A stretch of DNA of 64,000 nucleotides from assembly GCA_964057225.1 (NCBI GenBank), contig OZ059899.1, positions 18,236,501 through 18,300,500 of the forward strand, written 5' to 3'. This stretch comes from Auanema rhodensis (Eukaryota > Nematoda > Chromadorea > Rhabditida > Rhabditidae). Below are positions 1 through 10,202 of the stretch, piece after piece. The stretch's first letter is position 1. Every line of letters starts with the position of its first letter. Under the pieces are notes generated by a model. That model saw only the letters and a list, made by a program, of their open reading frames with translations. It was not told the DNA's origin and ran no database searches. The translations under genes were made by a program, and so were the position numbers.

Positions 1-67
1 GCGGTTCTCAAAATTAGATTCCCCATGTCCATATTAGTCTTAAAACAAATTTTTATTGATATTGGTG

Positions 68-80
68 CATGGTAACCATG
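68..80. other. 13-bp palindrome CATGGTAACCATG in the 176-bp repeat
   Basis: CATGGT and ACCATG are perfect reverse complements around one central A. The same palindrome recurs at 244-256, 420-432 (first arm intact, preceded by GGTA instead of GGTG) and 596-608, so it is kept in all four copies. Such a short symmetric site could be a protein-binding site. No function can be assigned from sequence alone. Confidence 0.8.
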
Positions 81-92
81 ACTTTGAAATTT

Positions 93-164
93 ACGTGAAC
101 TTTAATTTATGCTAATTAAATGTACACGTGATTTGCACTTGGTATGTAACTCGCTTCACGTGAA
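93..164. other. Three ACGTG motifs at 32-33 bp spacing in the 176-bp repeat
   Basis: ACGTG occurs at 93, 126 and 158 in copy 1. The second lies in CACGTG (E-box-like) and the third in the perfect 10-bp palindrome TTCACGTGAA at 155-164. Spacings of 33 and 32 bp are close to three helical turns, so the three sites would lie on nearly one face of the DNA. Copy 2 keeps all three. Copy 3 loses the third (TTCACTTGAA) and copy 4 ends inside it. This is compatible with binding by a bHLH-type or other dimeric protein, but that is inference only. Confidence 0.5.
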
Positions 165-679
165 CGATAAGGAGATGCGGTTTTCAAAATTAGATTCCCC
201 ATGTCCATATTAGTCTTAAAACAAATTTTTATTGATATTGGTGCATGGTAACCATGACTTTGAAATTTACGTGAACTTTAATTTATGCTAATTAAATGTA
301 CACGTGATATGCACTTGGTATGTAACTTGCTTCACGTGAAAGATAAAGAGATGCGGTTTTCAAAATTAGATTCCCCATGTCCATATTAGTCTTAAAACAA
401 ATTTTTATTGATATTGGTACATGGTAACCATGACTTTGAAATTTACGTGAACTTTAATTTATGCTAATTAAATGTACACGTGGTGTGCACTCGGTATGTA
501 ACTCGCTTCACTTGAAAGATAAAGAGATGCGGTTTTTAAAATTAGATTCCCCATGTCCATATTAGTCTAAAAACAAATTTTTATTGATATTGGTGCATGG
601 TAACCATGACTTTGAAATTTACGTGAACTTTAATTTATGCTAATTAAATGAACACGTGGTGTGCACTCGGTATGTAACT

Positions 680-693
680 CGCTTCACGCTTCA
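680..693. other. Junction between the two satellite families
   Basis: The 176-bp repeat is followed up to GCTTCACG (about 688), and the 351-bp repeat is recognisable from TCAACATACACTAATAC (691 onward). The two or three bases between cannot be assigned. CGCTTCA is present twice in direct tandem here (680-686 and 687-693). On the left side the break falls in the TTCACGTGAA palindrome of the 176-bp unit. On the right side it falls in the right arm (ACTCAACAT) of dyad H3 of the 351-bp unit. No transposon, gene or degenerate sequence separates the families. Confidence 0.85.
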
Positions 694-3600
694 ACATACA
701 CTAATACATCATTTTTTAAACGATCATAACTAATTTTTGTATTGAGCGTTTCTCAATGTAGTATAGTGCATTCGATGCGGATTTTTAAGCTGCGTCGATC
801 TGTGTTATCAGATTTGCGCTAGCTTAAAAATGCACCGAGATATCAACTGATATAAGTTCACACTTATATCCTCGATTTTCACATTGAAGAATTAATTTCT
901 TCGTTGAATAACAATGTCCATCGTCTTCGCCTTAAAAAAAAAATCTAAAAACATCTACTTTTTGTGAAATTATTTTGAAATTTTTAGGGAAAATTTTTGT
1001 CAAAATGTTTTTGGAAGCAATGTTGAGTGTACATGGAAACTCAACATACACTAATGCATCATTTTTCAAACGATCATAACTAATTTTTGTATTGAGCATT
1101 TCTCAATGTAGTATAGTGCTTTCGATGCGGATTTTTAAGCTGCGTCGTTCTGTGTTATCAGATTTGCGCTAGCTTAAACATGCACCGAGATATCAACTGT
1201 TATAAGTTCACACTTATATCCTCGATTTTCACCCTGAAGAATTAATTTTTTTGTTGAATAACATTGTCCATCGTCTTCGCCTTTAAAAACAGAATCTAAA
1301 AACATCTACTTTTTGTGAAATTATTTTGAAATTTTTAGGGAAAATTTTTGTCAAAATATTTTTGGAAGCAATGTTGAGTGTACATGGAAACTCAACATAC
1401 ACTAATGCATCATTTTTCAAACGATCATAACTAATTTTTGTATTGAGCGTTTCTCAATGTAGTATAGTGCATTCGATGCGGATTTTTAAGCTGCGTCGTT
1501 CTGTGTTATCAGATTTGCGCTAGCTTAAACATGCACCGAGATATCAACTGTTATAAGTTCACACTTATATCCTCGATTTTCACCCTGAAGAATTAATTTT
1601 TTTGTTGAATAACATTGTCCATCGTCTTCGCCTTTAAAAACAGAATCTAAAAACATCTACTTTTTGTGAAATTATTTTGAAATTTTTAGGGAAAATTTTT
1701 GTCAAAATGTTTTTGGAAGCAATGTTGAGTGTACATGGAAACTCAACATACACTAATGCATCATTTTTCAAACGATCATAACTAATTTTTGTATTGAGCG
1801 TTTCTCAATGTAGTACAGTGCATTCGATGCGGATTTGTAAGCTGCGTCGATCTATGTTATCAGATTTGCGCTATCTTTAAAATGCACCGAGATATCAACT
1901 GTTATAAGTTCACACTTATATCCTCGATTTTCACCCTGAAGAATTAATTTTTTTGTTGAATAACATTGTCCATCGTCTTCGCCTTTAAAAACAGAATCTA
2001 AAAACATCTACTTTTTGTGAAATTATTTTGAAATTTTTAGGGAAAATTTTTGTCAAAATGTTTTTGGAAGCAATGTTGAGTGTACATGGAAACTCAACAT
2101 ACACTAATGCATCATTTTTCAAACGATCATAACTAATTTTTGTATTGAGCGTTTCTCAATGTAGTATAGTGCATTCGATGCGGATTTTTCAGCTGCGTCG
2201 ATCTGTGTTATCAGATTTGCGCTAGCTTAAAAATGCACCGAGATATCAACTGAAATAAGTTAACACATATATCCTCGATTTTCACCCTGAAGAATTAATT
2301 TTTTTGTTGAATAACATTGTCCATCGTCTTCGCCTTTGAAAACAGAATCTAAAAACATCTACTTTTTGTGAAATTATTTTGAAATTTTTAGGGAAAATTT
2401 TTGTCAAAATGTTTTTGGAAGCAATGTTGAGTGTACATGGAAACTCAACATACACTAATGCATCATTTTTCAAACGATCATTACTAATTTTTGTATTAAG
2501 CGTTTCTCAATGTAGTATAGTGCATTCGATGCGGATTTTTAAGCTGCGTCGATCTATGTTATCAGATTTGCGCTAGCTTAAAAATACACCGAGATATCAA
2601 CTGATATAAGTTCACACATATATCCTCGATTTTCACCCTGAAGAATTAATTTTTTTTTGTTGAATAACATTGTCCATCGTCTTCGCCTTGAAAAAAAGAA
2701 TCTAAAAACATCTACTTTTTGTGAAATTATTTTGAAATTTTTAGGGAAAATTTTTGTCAAAATGTTTTTGGAAGCAATGTTGAGTGTACATGGAAACTCA
2801 ACATACACTAATGCATCTTTTTTCAAACGATCATAACTAATTTTTGTATTGAGGGTTTCTCAATGTAGTATAGTGAATTCGATGCGGATTTTTAAGCTGC
2901 GTCGATCTGTATTATCAGATTTGCGCTATCTTAAAAATGCACCGAGATATCAACTGATATAAGTTCACACTTATATCCTCGATTTTCAACCTGAAGAATT
3001 AATTTCTTCGTTGAATAACAATGTCCATCGTCTTCGCCTTAAAAAAAAAATCTAAAAACATCTACTTTTTGTGAAATTATTTTGAAATTTTTAGGGAAAA
3101 TTTTTGTCAAAAAGTTTTTGGAAGCAATGTTGAGTGTACATGGAAACTCAACATACACTAATGCATCATTTTTCAAACGATCATAACTAATTTTTGTATT
3201 GAGCGTTTCTCAATGTAGTATAGTGCATTCGATGCGGATTTTTAAGCTGCGTCGATCTATGTTATCAGATTTGCGCTATCTTTAAAATGCACCGATATAT
3301 CAACTGATATAAGTTCACACTTATATCCTCGATTTTCACCCTGAAGAATTAATTTTTTTGTTGAATAACAATGTCCATCGTCTTCGCCTTAAAAAAAAAA
3401 TCTAAAAACATCTACTTTTTGTGAAATTATTTTGAAATTTTTAGGGAAAATTTTTGTCAAAAAGTTTTTGGAAGCAATGTTGAGTGTACATGGAAACTCA
3501 ACATACACTAATGCATCATTTTTCAAACGATCATAACTAATTTTTGTATTAAGCGTTTCTCAATGTAGTATAGTGCTTTCGATGCGGATTTTTAAGCTGC

Positions 3601-6600
3601 GTCGTTCTGTGTTATCAGATTTGCGCTAGCTTAAACATGCACCGAGATATCAACTGTTATAAGTTCACACTTATATCCTCGATTTTCACCCTGAAGAATT
3701 AATTTTTTTGTTGAATAACATTGTCCATCGTCTTCGCCTTTAAAAACAGAATCTAAAAACATCTACTTTTTGTGAAATTATTTTGAAATTTTTAGGGAAA
3801 ATTTTTGTCAAAATGTTTTTGGAAGCAATGTTGAGTGTACATGGAAACTCAACATACACTAATGCATCATTTTTCAAACGATCATAACTAATTTTTGTAT
3901 TGAGCGTTTCTCAATGTAGTATAGTGCATTCGATGCGGATTTGTAAGCTGCGTCGATCTATGTTATCAGATTTGCGCTATCTTTAAAATGCACCGAGATA
4001 TCAACTGTTATAAGTTCACACTTATATCCTCGATTTTCACCCTGAAGAATTAATTTTTTTGTTGAATAACATTGTCCATCGTCTTCGCCTTTAAAAACAG
4101 AATCTAAAAACATCTACTTTTTGTGAAATTATTTTGAAATTTTTAGGGAAAATTTTTGTCAAAATGTTTTTGGAAGCAATGTTGAGTGTACATGGAAACT
4201 CAACATACACTAATGCATCATTTTTCAAACGATCATAACTAATTTTTGTATTGAGCGTTTCTCAATGTAGTATAGTGCATTCGATGCGGATTTTTCAGCT
4301 GCGTCGATCTGTGTTATCAGATTTGCGCTAGCTTAAAAATGCACCGAGATATCAACTGAAATAAGTTAACACATATATCCTCGATTTTCACCCTGAAGAA
4401 TTAATTTTTTTGTTGAATAACATTGTCCATCGTCTTCGCCTTTGAAAACAGAATCTAAAAACATCTACTTTTTGTGAAATTATATTGAAATTTTTAGGGA
4501 AAATTTTTGTCAAAATGTTTTTGGAAGCAATGTTGAGTGTACATGGAAACTCAACATACACTAATGCATCATTTTTCAAACGATCATAACTAATTTTTGT
4601 ATTAAGCGTTTCTCAATGTAGTATAGTGCATTCGATGCGGATTTTTAAGCTGCGTCGATCTATGTTATCAGATTTGCGCTAGCTTAAAAATACACCGAGA
4701 TATCAACTGATATAAGTTCACACATATATCCTCGATTTTCACCCTGAAGAATTAATTTTTTTTTGTTGAATAACATTGTCCATCGTCTTCGCCTTGAAAA
4801 AAGGAATCTAAAAACATCTACTTTTTGTGAAATTATTTTGAAATTTTTAGGGAAAATTTTTGTCAAAATGTTTTTGGAAGCAATGTTGAGTGTACATGGA
4901 AACTCAACATACACTAATGCATCTTTTTTCAAACGATCATAACTAATTTTTGTATTGAGGGTTTCTCAATGTAGTATAGTGCATTCGATGCGGATTTTTA
5001 AGCTGCGTCGATCTGTGTTATCAGATTTGCGCTATCTTAAAAATGCACCGAGATATCAACTGATATAAGTTCACACTTATATCCTCGATTTTCAACCTGA
5101 AGAATTAATTTCTTCGTTGAATAACAATGTCCATCGTCTTCGCCTTAAAAAAAAAATCTAAAAACATCTACTTTTTGTGAAATTATTTTGAAATTTTTAG
5201 GGAAAATTTTTGTCAAAAAGTTTTTGGAAGCAATGTTGAGTGTACATGGAAACTCAACATACACTAATGCATCATTTTTCAAACGATCATAACTAATTTT
5301 TGTATTGAGCGTTTCTCAATGTAGTATAGTGCATTCGATGCGGATTTTTAAGCTGCGTCGATCTATGTTATCAGATTTGCGCTATCTTTAAAATGCACCG
5401 ATATATCAACTGATATAAGTTCACACTTATATCCTCGATTTTCACCCTGAAGAATTAATTTTTTTGTTGAATAACAATGTCCATCGTCTTCGCCTTAAAA
5501 AAAAAATCTAAAAACATCTACTTTTTGTGAAATTATTTTGAAATTTTTAGGGAAAATTTTTGTCAAAAAGTTTTTGGAAGCAATGTTGAGTGTACATGGA
5601 AACTCAACATACACTAATGCATCATTTTTCAAACGATCATAACTAATTTTTGTATTAAGCGTTTCTCAATGTAGTATAGTGCATTCGATGCGGATTTTTA
5701 AGCTGCGTCGATCTATGTTATCAGATTTGCGCTAGCTTAAAAATACACCGAGATATCAACTGATATAAGTTCACACATATATCCTCGATTTTCACCCTGA
5801 AGAATTAATTTTTTTTTGTTGAATAACATTGTCCATCGTCTTCGCCTTGAAAAAAGGAATCTAAAAACATCTACTTTTTGTGAAATTATTTTGAAATTTT
5901 TAGGGAAAATTTTTGTCAAAATGTTTTTGGAAGCAATGTTGAGTGTACATGGAAACTCAACATACACTAATGCATCTTTTTTCAAACGATCATAACTAAT
6001 TTTTGTATTGAGGGTTTCTCAATGTAGTATAGTGCATTCGATGCGGATTTTTAAGCTGCGTCGATCTGTGTTATCAGATTTGCGCTATCTTAAAAATGCA
6101 CCGAGATATCAACTGATATAAGTTCACACTTATATCCTCGATTTTCACCCTGAAGAATTAATTTTTTTGTTGAATAACAATGTCCATCGTCTTCGCCTTA
6201 AAAAAAAAATCTAAAAACATCTACTTTTTGTGAAATTATTTTGAAATTTTTAGGGAAAATTTTTGTCAAAAAGTTTTTGGAAGCAATGTTGAGTGTACAT
6301 GGAAACTCAACATACACTAATGCATCATTTTTCAAACGATCATAACTAATTTTTGTATTGAGCGTTTCTCAATGTAGTATAGTGCATTCGATGCGGATTT
6401 TTAAGCTGCGTCGATCTATGTTATCAGATTTGCGCTATCTTTAAAATGCACCGATATATCAACTGATATAAGTTCACACTTATATCCTCGATTTTCACCC
6501 TGAAGAATTAATTTTTTTGTTGAATAACAATGTCCATCGTCTTCGCCTTAAAAAAAAAATCTAAAAACATCTACTTTTTGTGAAATTATTTTGAAATTTT

Positions 6601-6739
6601 TAGGGAAAATTTTTGTCAAAAAGTTTTTGGAAGCAATGTTGAGTGTACATGGAAACTCAACATACACTAATGCATCATTTTTCAAACGATCATAACTAAT
6701 TTTTGTATTGAGTGTTTCTCAATGTAGTATAGTGCATTC
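691..6739. repeat. Block 1: 2106-bp and 1053-bp higher-order copies
   Basis: Monomer starts: 774, 1124, 1475, 1826, 2177, 2528, 2881, 3231, 3581, 3932, 4283, 4634, 4987, 5337, 5687, 6040, 6390. The five monomers 1826-3580 recur as 3932-5686 (shift 2106), shown by shared rare variants: GGATTTGTAAGC at 1826 and 3932, GGATTTTTCAGC at 2177 and 4283, and the 353-bp form with GCTTAAAAATACACC at 2528 and 4634. The monomer at 1124 (TGCTTTCGATGCGG, GTCGTTCTG) matches 3581. The trimer 4634-5686 is then repeated as 5687-6739 (shift 1053). The first 83 bases (691-773) are a partial monomer. Confidence 0.85.
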
Positions 6740-7164
6740 GATGCGGATTTTTAAGCTGCGTCGATCTATGTTATCAGATTTACGCTATCTTAAAAATGCA
6801 CCGATATATCAACTGATATAAGTTCACACTTATATCCTCGATTTTCACCCTGAAGAATTAATTTCTTCGTTGAATAACAATGTCCATCGTCTTCGCCTTA
6901 AAAAGAAAATCAAAAAACATCTACTTTTTGTGAAATTATTTTGAAATTTTTAGGGAAAATTTTTGTCAAAAAGTTTTTGGAAGCAATGTTGAGTGTACAT
7001 GGAAACTCAACATACACTAATGCATCATTTTTCAAACGATCATAACTAATTTTTGTATTGAGCGTTTCTCAATGTAGTATAGTGCATTCGATGCGGATTT
7101 TTAAGCTGCGTCGATCTATGTTATCAGATTTGCGCTATCTTTAAAATGCACCGATATATCAACT

Positions 7165-7186
7165 GATATAAGTTCACACTTATATC
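7165..7186. other. Dyad H2: 9-bp stem, 4-nt loop
   Basis: GATATAAGT and ACTTATATC are perfect reverse complements around TCAC (monomer positions about 76-97). The form is perfect in Q monomers. In P monomers it is GAAATAAGT with ACATATATC, two mismatches that do not compensate each other. A one-mismatch hybrid (GATATAAGT with ACATATATC) occurs in the 353-bp monomers, for example from 4634, 5687 and 21686. Confidence 0.85.
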
Positions 7187-7262
7187 CTCGATTTTCACCC
7201 TGAAGAATTAATTTTTTTGTTGAATAACAATGTCCATCGTCTTCGCCTTAAAAAAAAAATCT

Positions 7263-7328
7263 AAAAACATCTACTTTTTGTGAAATTATTTTGAAATTTT
7301 TAGGGAAAATTTTTGTCAAAAAGTTTTT
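7263..7328. other. Alternating A-tract/T-tract segment (candidate bent DNA)
   Basis: In about 65 bp the monomer has AAAAA, TTTTT, AAATTATTTT, AAATTTTT, AAAATTTTT, AAAA(A) and TTTTT, with centres about 8-13 bp apart. Runs of A or T spaced near the helical repeat are the classic pattern of intrinsically curved DNA, common in satellites. The spacing is irregular, so the curvature is a prediction from pattern only. Confidence 0.5.
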
Positions 7329-7335
7329 GGAAGCA

Positions 7336-7363
7336 ATGTTGAGTGTACATGGAAACTCAACAT
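7336..7363. other. Dyad H3: 9-bp stem, 10-nt loop
   Basis: ATGTTGAGT and ACTCAACAT are perfect reverse complements around GTACATGGAA (monomer positions about 248-275). This is the best-conserved dyad, nearly invariant across the array. Rare exceptions are GTTCAGTG near 23689, 26492 and 31687, GAGTTTACATG near 12190, 13574, 15659 and 17043, and ACTCAACACAC or ACTCAACGTAC in several copies after 36.9 kb. The left boundary of the array falls inside its right arm. Confidence 0.85.
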
Positions 7364-7406
7364 ACACTAATGCATCATTTTTCAAACGATCATAACTAAT
7401 TTTTGT

Positions 7407-7423
7407 ATTGAGCGTTTCTCAAT
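7407..7423. other. Dyad H4: 6-bp stem, 5-nt loop, deleted in 14 monomers
   Basis: ATTGAG and CTCAAT flank CGTTT (monomer positions about 319-335). The hairpin is bracketed by TGTA on both sides. Frequent variants are ATTGAGGG and ATTGAGTG (loop only), ATTAAGCG and ATCGAGCG (one stem mismatch each). A 19-bp deletion between the TGTA copies removes the whole structure in 14 monomers. Confidence 0.85.
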
Positions 7424-8797
7424 GTAGTATAGTGCATTCGATGCGGATTTTTAAGCTGCGTCGATCTATGTTATCAGATTTGCGCTATCTTTAAAATGCA
7501 CCGATATATCAACTGATATAAGTTCACACTTATATCCTCGATTTTCACCCTGAAGAATTAATTTTTTTGTTGAATAACAATGTCCATCGTCTTCGCCTTA
7601 AAAAAAAAATCTAAAAACATCTACTTTTTGTGAAATTATTTTGAAATTTTTAGGGAAAATTTTTGTCAAAAAGTTTTTGGAAGCAATGTTGAGTGTACAT
7701 GGAAACTCAACATACACTAATGCATCATTTTTCAAACGATCATAACTAATTTTTGTATTGAGCGTTTCTCAATGTAGTATAGTGCATTCGATGCGGATTT
7801 TTAAGCTGCGTCGATCTATGTTATCAGATTTGCGCTATCTTTAAAATGCACCGATATATCAACTGATATAAGTTCACACTTATATCCTCGATTTTCACCC
7901 TGAAGAATTAATTTTTTTGTTGAATAACAATGTCCATCGTCTTCGCCTTAAAAAAAAAATCTAAAAACATCTACTTTTTGTGAAATTATTTTGAAATTTT
8001 TAGGGAAAATTTTTGTCAAAAAGTTTTTGGAAGCAATGTTGAGTGTACATGGAAACTCAACATACACTAATGCATCATTTTTCAAACGATCATAACTAAT
8101 TTTTGTATTGAGCGTTTCTCAATGTAGTATAGTGCATTCGATGCGGATTTTTAAGCTGCGTCGATCTATGTTATCAGATTTGCGCTATCTTTAAAATGCA
8201 CCGATATATCAACTGATATAAGTTCACACTTATATCCTCGATTTTCACCCTGAAGAATTAATTTTTTTGTTGAATAACAATGTCCATCGTCTTCGCCTTA
8301 AAAAAAAAATCTAAAAACATCTACTTTTTGTGAAATTATTTTGAAATTTTTAGGGAAAATTTTTGTCAAAAAGTTTTTGGAAGCAATGTTGAGTGTACAT
8401 GGAAACTCAACATACACTAATGCATCATTTTTCAAACGATCATAACTAATTTTTGTATTGAGCGTTTCTCAATGTAGTATAGTGCATTCGATGCGGATTT
8501 TTAAGCTGCGTCGATCTATGTTATCAGATTTGCGCTATCTTTAAAATGCACCGATATATCAACTGATATAAGTTCACACTTATATCCTCGATTTTCACCC
8601 TGAAGAATTAATTTTTTTGTTGAATAACAATGTCCATCGTCTTCGCCTTAAAAAAAAAATCTAAAAACATCTACTTTTTGTGAAATTATTTTGAAATTTT
8701 TAGGGAAAATTTTTGTCAAAAAGTTTTTGGAAGCAATGTTGAGTGTACATGGAAACTCAACATACACTAATGCATCATTTTTCAAACGATCATAACT

Positions 8798-8813
8798 AAT
8801 TTGTGTAGTATAG
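8798..8813. other. Recurrent 19-bp deletion of H4 (first of 14 sites)
   Basis: The usual AATTTTTGTATTGAGCG... is replaced by AATTTGTGTAGTATAG. This equals loss of TGTATTGAGCGTTTCTCAA between two TGTA repeats plus one T-to-G change. The same junction, with the same extra G, begins at about 8798, 9478, 10512, 12596, 13980, 16064, 17448, 26899, 27930, 28960, 32094, 33126, 34156 and 44305. The identical scar shows one deletion event later copied by array rearrangement. The flanking monomers are 330-332 bp. All 14 lie between 8.8 and 44.3 kb, with none elsewhere. Confidence 0.9.
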
Positions 8814-8820
8814 TGCATTC

Positions 8821-10202
8821 GATGCGGATTTTTAAGCTGCGTCGATCTATGTTATCAGATTTGCGCTATCTTTAAAATGCACCGATATATCAACTGATAT
8901 AAGTTCACACTTATATCCTCGATTTTCACCCTGAAGAATTAAATTTTTTGTTGAATAACAATGTCCATCGTCTTCGCCTTGAAAAAAAAATCTAAAAACA
9001 TCTACTTTTTGTGGAATTATTTTGAAATTTTTACGGAAAATTTTTGTCAAAAAGTTTTTGGAAGCAATGTTGAGTGTACATGGAAACTCAACATACACTA
9101 ATGCATCATTTTTCAAACGATCATAACTAATTTTTGTATTGAGGGTTTCTCAATGTAGTATAGTGCATTCGATGCGGATTTTTAAGCTGCGTCGTTCTGT
9201 GTTATCAGATTTGCGCTAGCTTAAACATGCACCGAGATATCAACTGTTATAAGTTCACACTTATATCCTCGATTTTCACCCTGAAGAATTAAATTTTTTG
9301 TTGAATAACAATGTCCATCGTCTTCGCCTTGAAAAAAAAATCTAAAAACATCTACTTTTTGTGGAATTATTTTGAAATTTTTACGGAAAATTTTTGTCAA
9401 AACGTTTTTGGAAGCAATGTTGAGTGTACATGGAAACTCAACATACACTAATGCATCATTTTTCAAACGATCATAACTAATTTGTGTAGTATAGTGCATT
9501 CGATGTGGATTTTTGAGCTGCGTCGATCTATGTTATCAGATTTGCGCTATCTTTAAAATGCACCGAGATATCAACTGAAATAAGTTAACACATATATCCT
9601 CGATTTTCACCCTGAAGAATTAATTTTTTTGTTGAATAACATTGTCCATCGTCTTCGCCTTGAAAAAAGGAATCTAAAAACATCTACTTTTTGTGAAATT
9701 ATTTTGAAATTTTTACGGAAAATTTTTGTCAAAAAGTTTTTGGAAGCAATGTTGAGTGTACATGGAAACTCAACATACACTAATGCATCATTTTTCAAAC
9801 GATCATAACTAATTTTTGTATCGAGCGTTTCTCAATGTAGTATAGTGCATTCGATGCGGATTTTTAAGCTGCGTCGATCTATGTTATCAGATTTGCGCTA
9901 TCTTAAAAATGCACCGAGATATCAACTGATATAAGTTCACACTTATATCCTCGATTTTCAACCTGAAGAATTAATTTCTTCGTTGAATAACAATGTCCAT
10001 CGTCTTCGCCTTAAAAAAAAAATCTAAAAACATCTACTTTTTGTGAAATTATTTTGAAATTTTTAGGGAAAATTTTTGTCAAAAAGTTTTTGGAAGCAAT
10101 GTTGAGTGTACATGGAAACTCAACATACACTAATGCATCATTTTTCAAACGATCATAACTAATTTTTGTATTGAGCGTTTCTCAATGTAGTATAGTGCAT
10201 TT
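8821..10202. repeat. Block 3: monomers with TTACGG variant and H4 deletions
   Basis: Monomer starts: 8821, 9171, 9502, 9853. Monomers at 8821 and 9171 share GAATTAAATTTTTTG, TTTGTGGAATT and TTTTTACGG, not found together elsewhere. Intervals 8490-8820 and 9171-9501 are 331 bp because H4 is missing. The copy at 9502 has a private GATGTGG in place of GATGCGG and GGATTTTTGAGC. Confidence 0.8.

Larger units (their letters stand above)
1..689. repeat. 176-bp tandem satellite, 3.9 copies
   Basis: Copies begin at 1, 177, 353 and 529, each with GCGGTT(C/T)TCAAAATTAG or a close variant, giving an exact 176-bp period. The fourth copy is cut at about 688 by the junction with the 351-bp satellite. The window edge hides the true left end. 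Copies differ by few substitutions: GTGATTTGCACTTGG in copy 1, GTGATATGCACTTGG in copy 2, GTGGTGTGCACTCGG in copies 3 and 4, so 3 and 4 share a more recent ancestor. Each copy carries a 13-bp palindrome and three ACGTG motifs. The sequence is AT-rich with no open frame of note. I do not recognise the family. The unit is about half of 351 bp, but I see no convincing sequence similarity between the two satellites. Confidence 0.95.
7090..7439. repeat. Reference monomer, 350-bp subtype Q (H1 broken, H2 intact)
   Basis: This monomer is a good type copy of subtype Q. Diagnostics in order: CGATCTATG, GCTATCTTTAAAATG, CACCGATATATC, GATATAAGTTCACAC, ACTTATATCC, AATAACAATGTCC, the long A run after CGCCTT, and CAAAAAGTTTTTGG. 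Dyads H2 (7165-7186), H3 (7336-7363) and H4 (7407-7423) are perfect. H1 is weakened because GCTAGCTT has become GCTATCTTT and CTGTG has become CTATG. The monomers starting at 7440, 7790 and 8140 look identical to it by eye. Confidence 0.9.
6740..8820. repeat. Block 2: homogenised run of identical 350-bp monomers
   Basis: Monomer starts: 6740, 7090, 7440, 7790, 8140, 8490. By eye the monomers from 7090, 7440, 7790 and 8140 are base-for-base alike. The one at 8490 matches until it loses H4 at about 8802. The monomer at 6740 differs (TTTACGCTATC, AAAAAGAAAATCAAAAAAC), a signature seen again near 22907 and 25711. The run has the look of a very recent single-monomer amplification. Confidence 0.85.

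Noticed and set aside
1-689. The 176-bp repeat as the half-unit ancestor of the 351-bp repeat
   Set aside because: Only short AT-rich words such as TTTGAAATTT are shared. No sustained alignment is visible, so the near 2:1 length ratio is not evidence of descent.
774-1123. CENP-B box (NTTCGNNNNANNCGGGN) in the 351-bp monomer
   Set aside because: TTCGATGCGG and CTTCGTTGAATAAC contain the TTCG core, but the CGGG part is absent in both.
4388-4579. Recurrent antisense open frames of 63-92 residues (KNDALVYVEFPCTLNIASKN...) in some 50 monomers
   Set aside because: They are the satellite read on the minus strand. Most begin at TTG, not ATG, and many other monomers lose the frame through homopolymer length changes. 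Changes follow monomer subtypes, not codon positions. No domain or signal is recognisable, and about two thirds of the monomers have no comparable frame.
7336-7363. H3 as a rho-independent terminator or bacterial regulatory hairpin
   Set aside because: No U-run follows in the right place, there is no gene nearby, and the context is a eukaryotic satellite.
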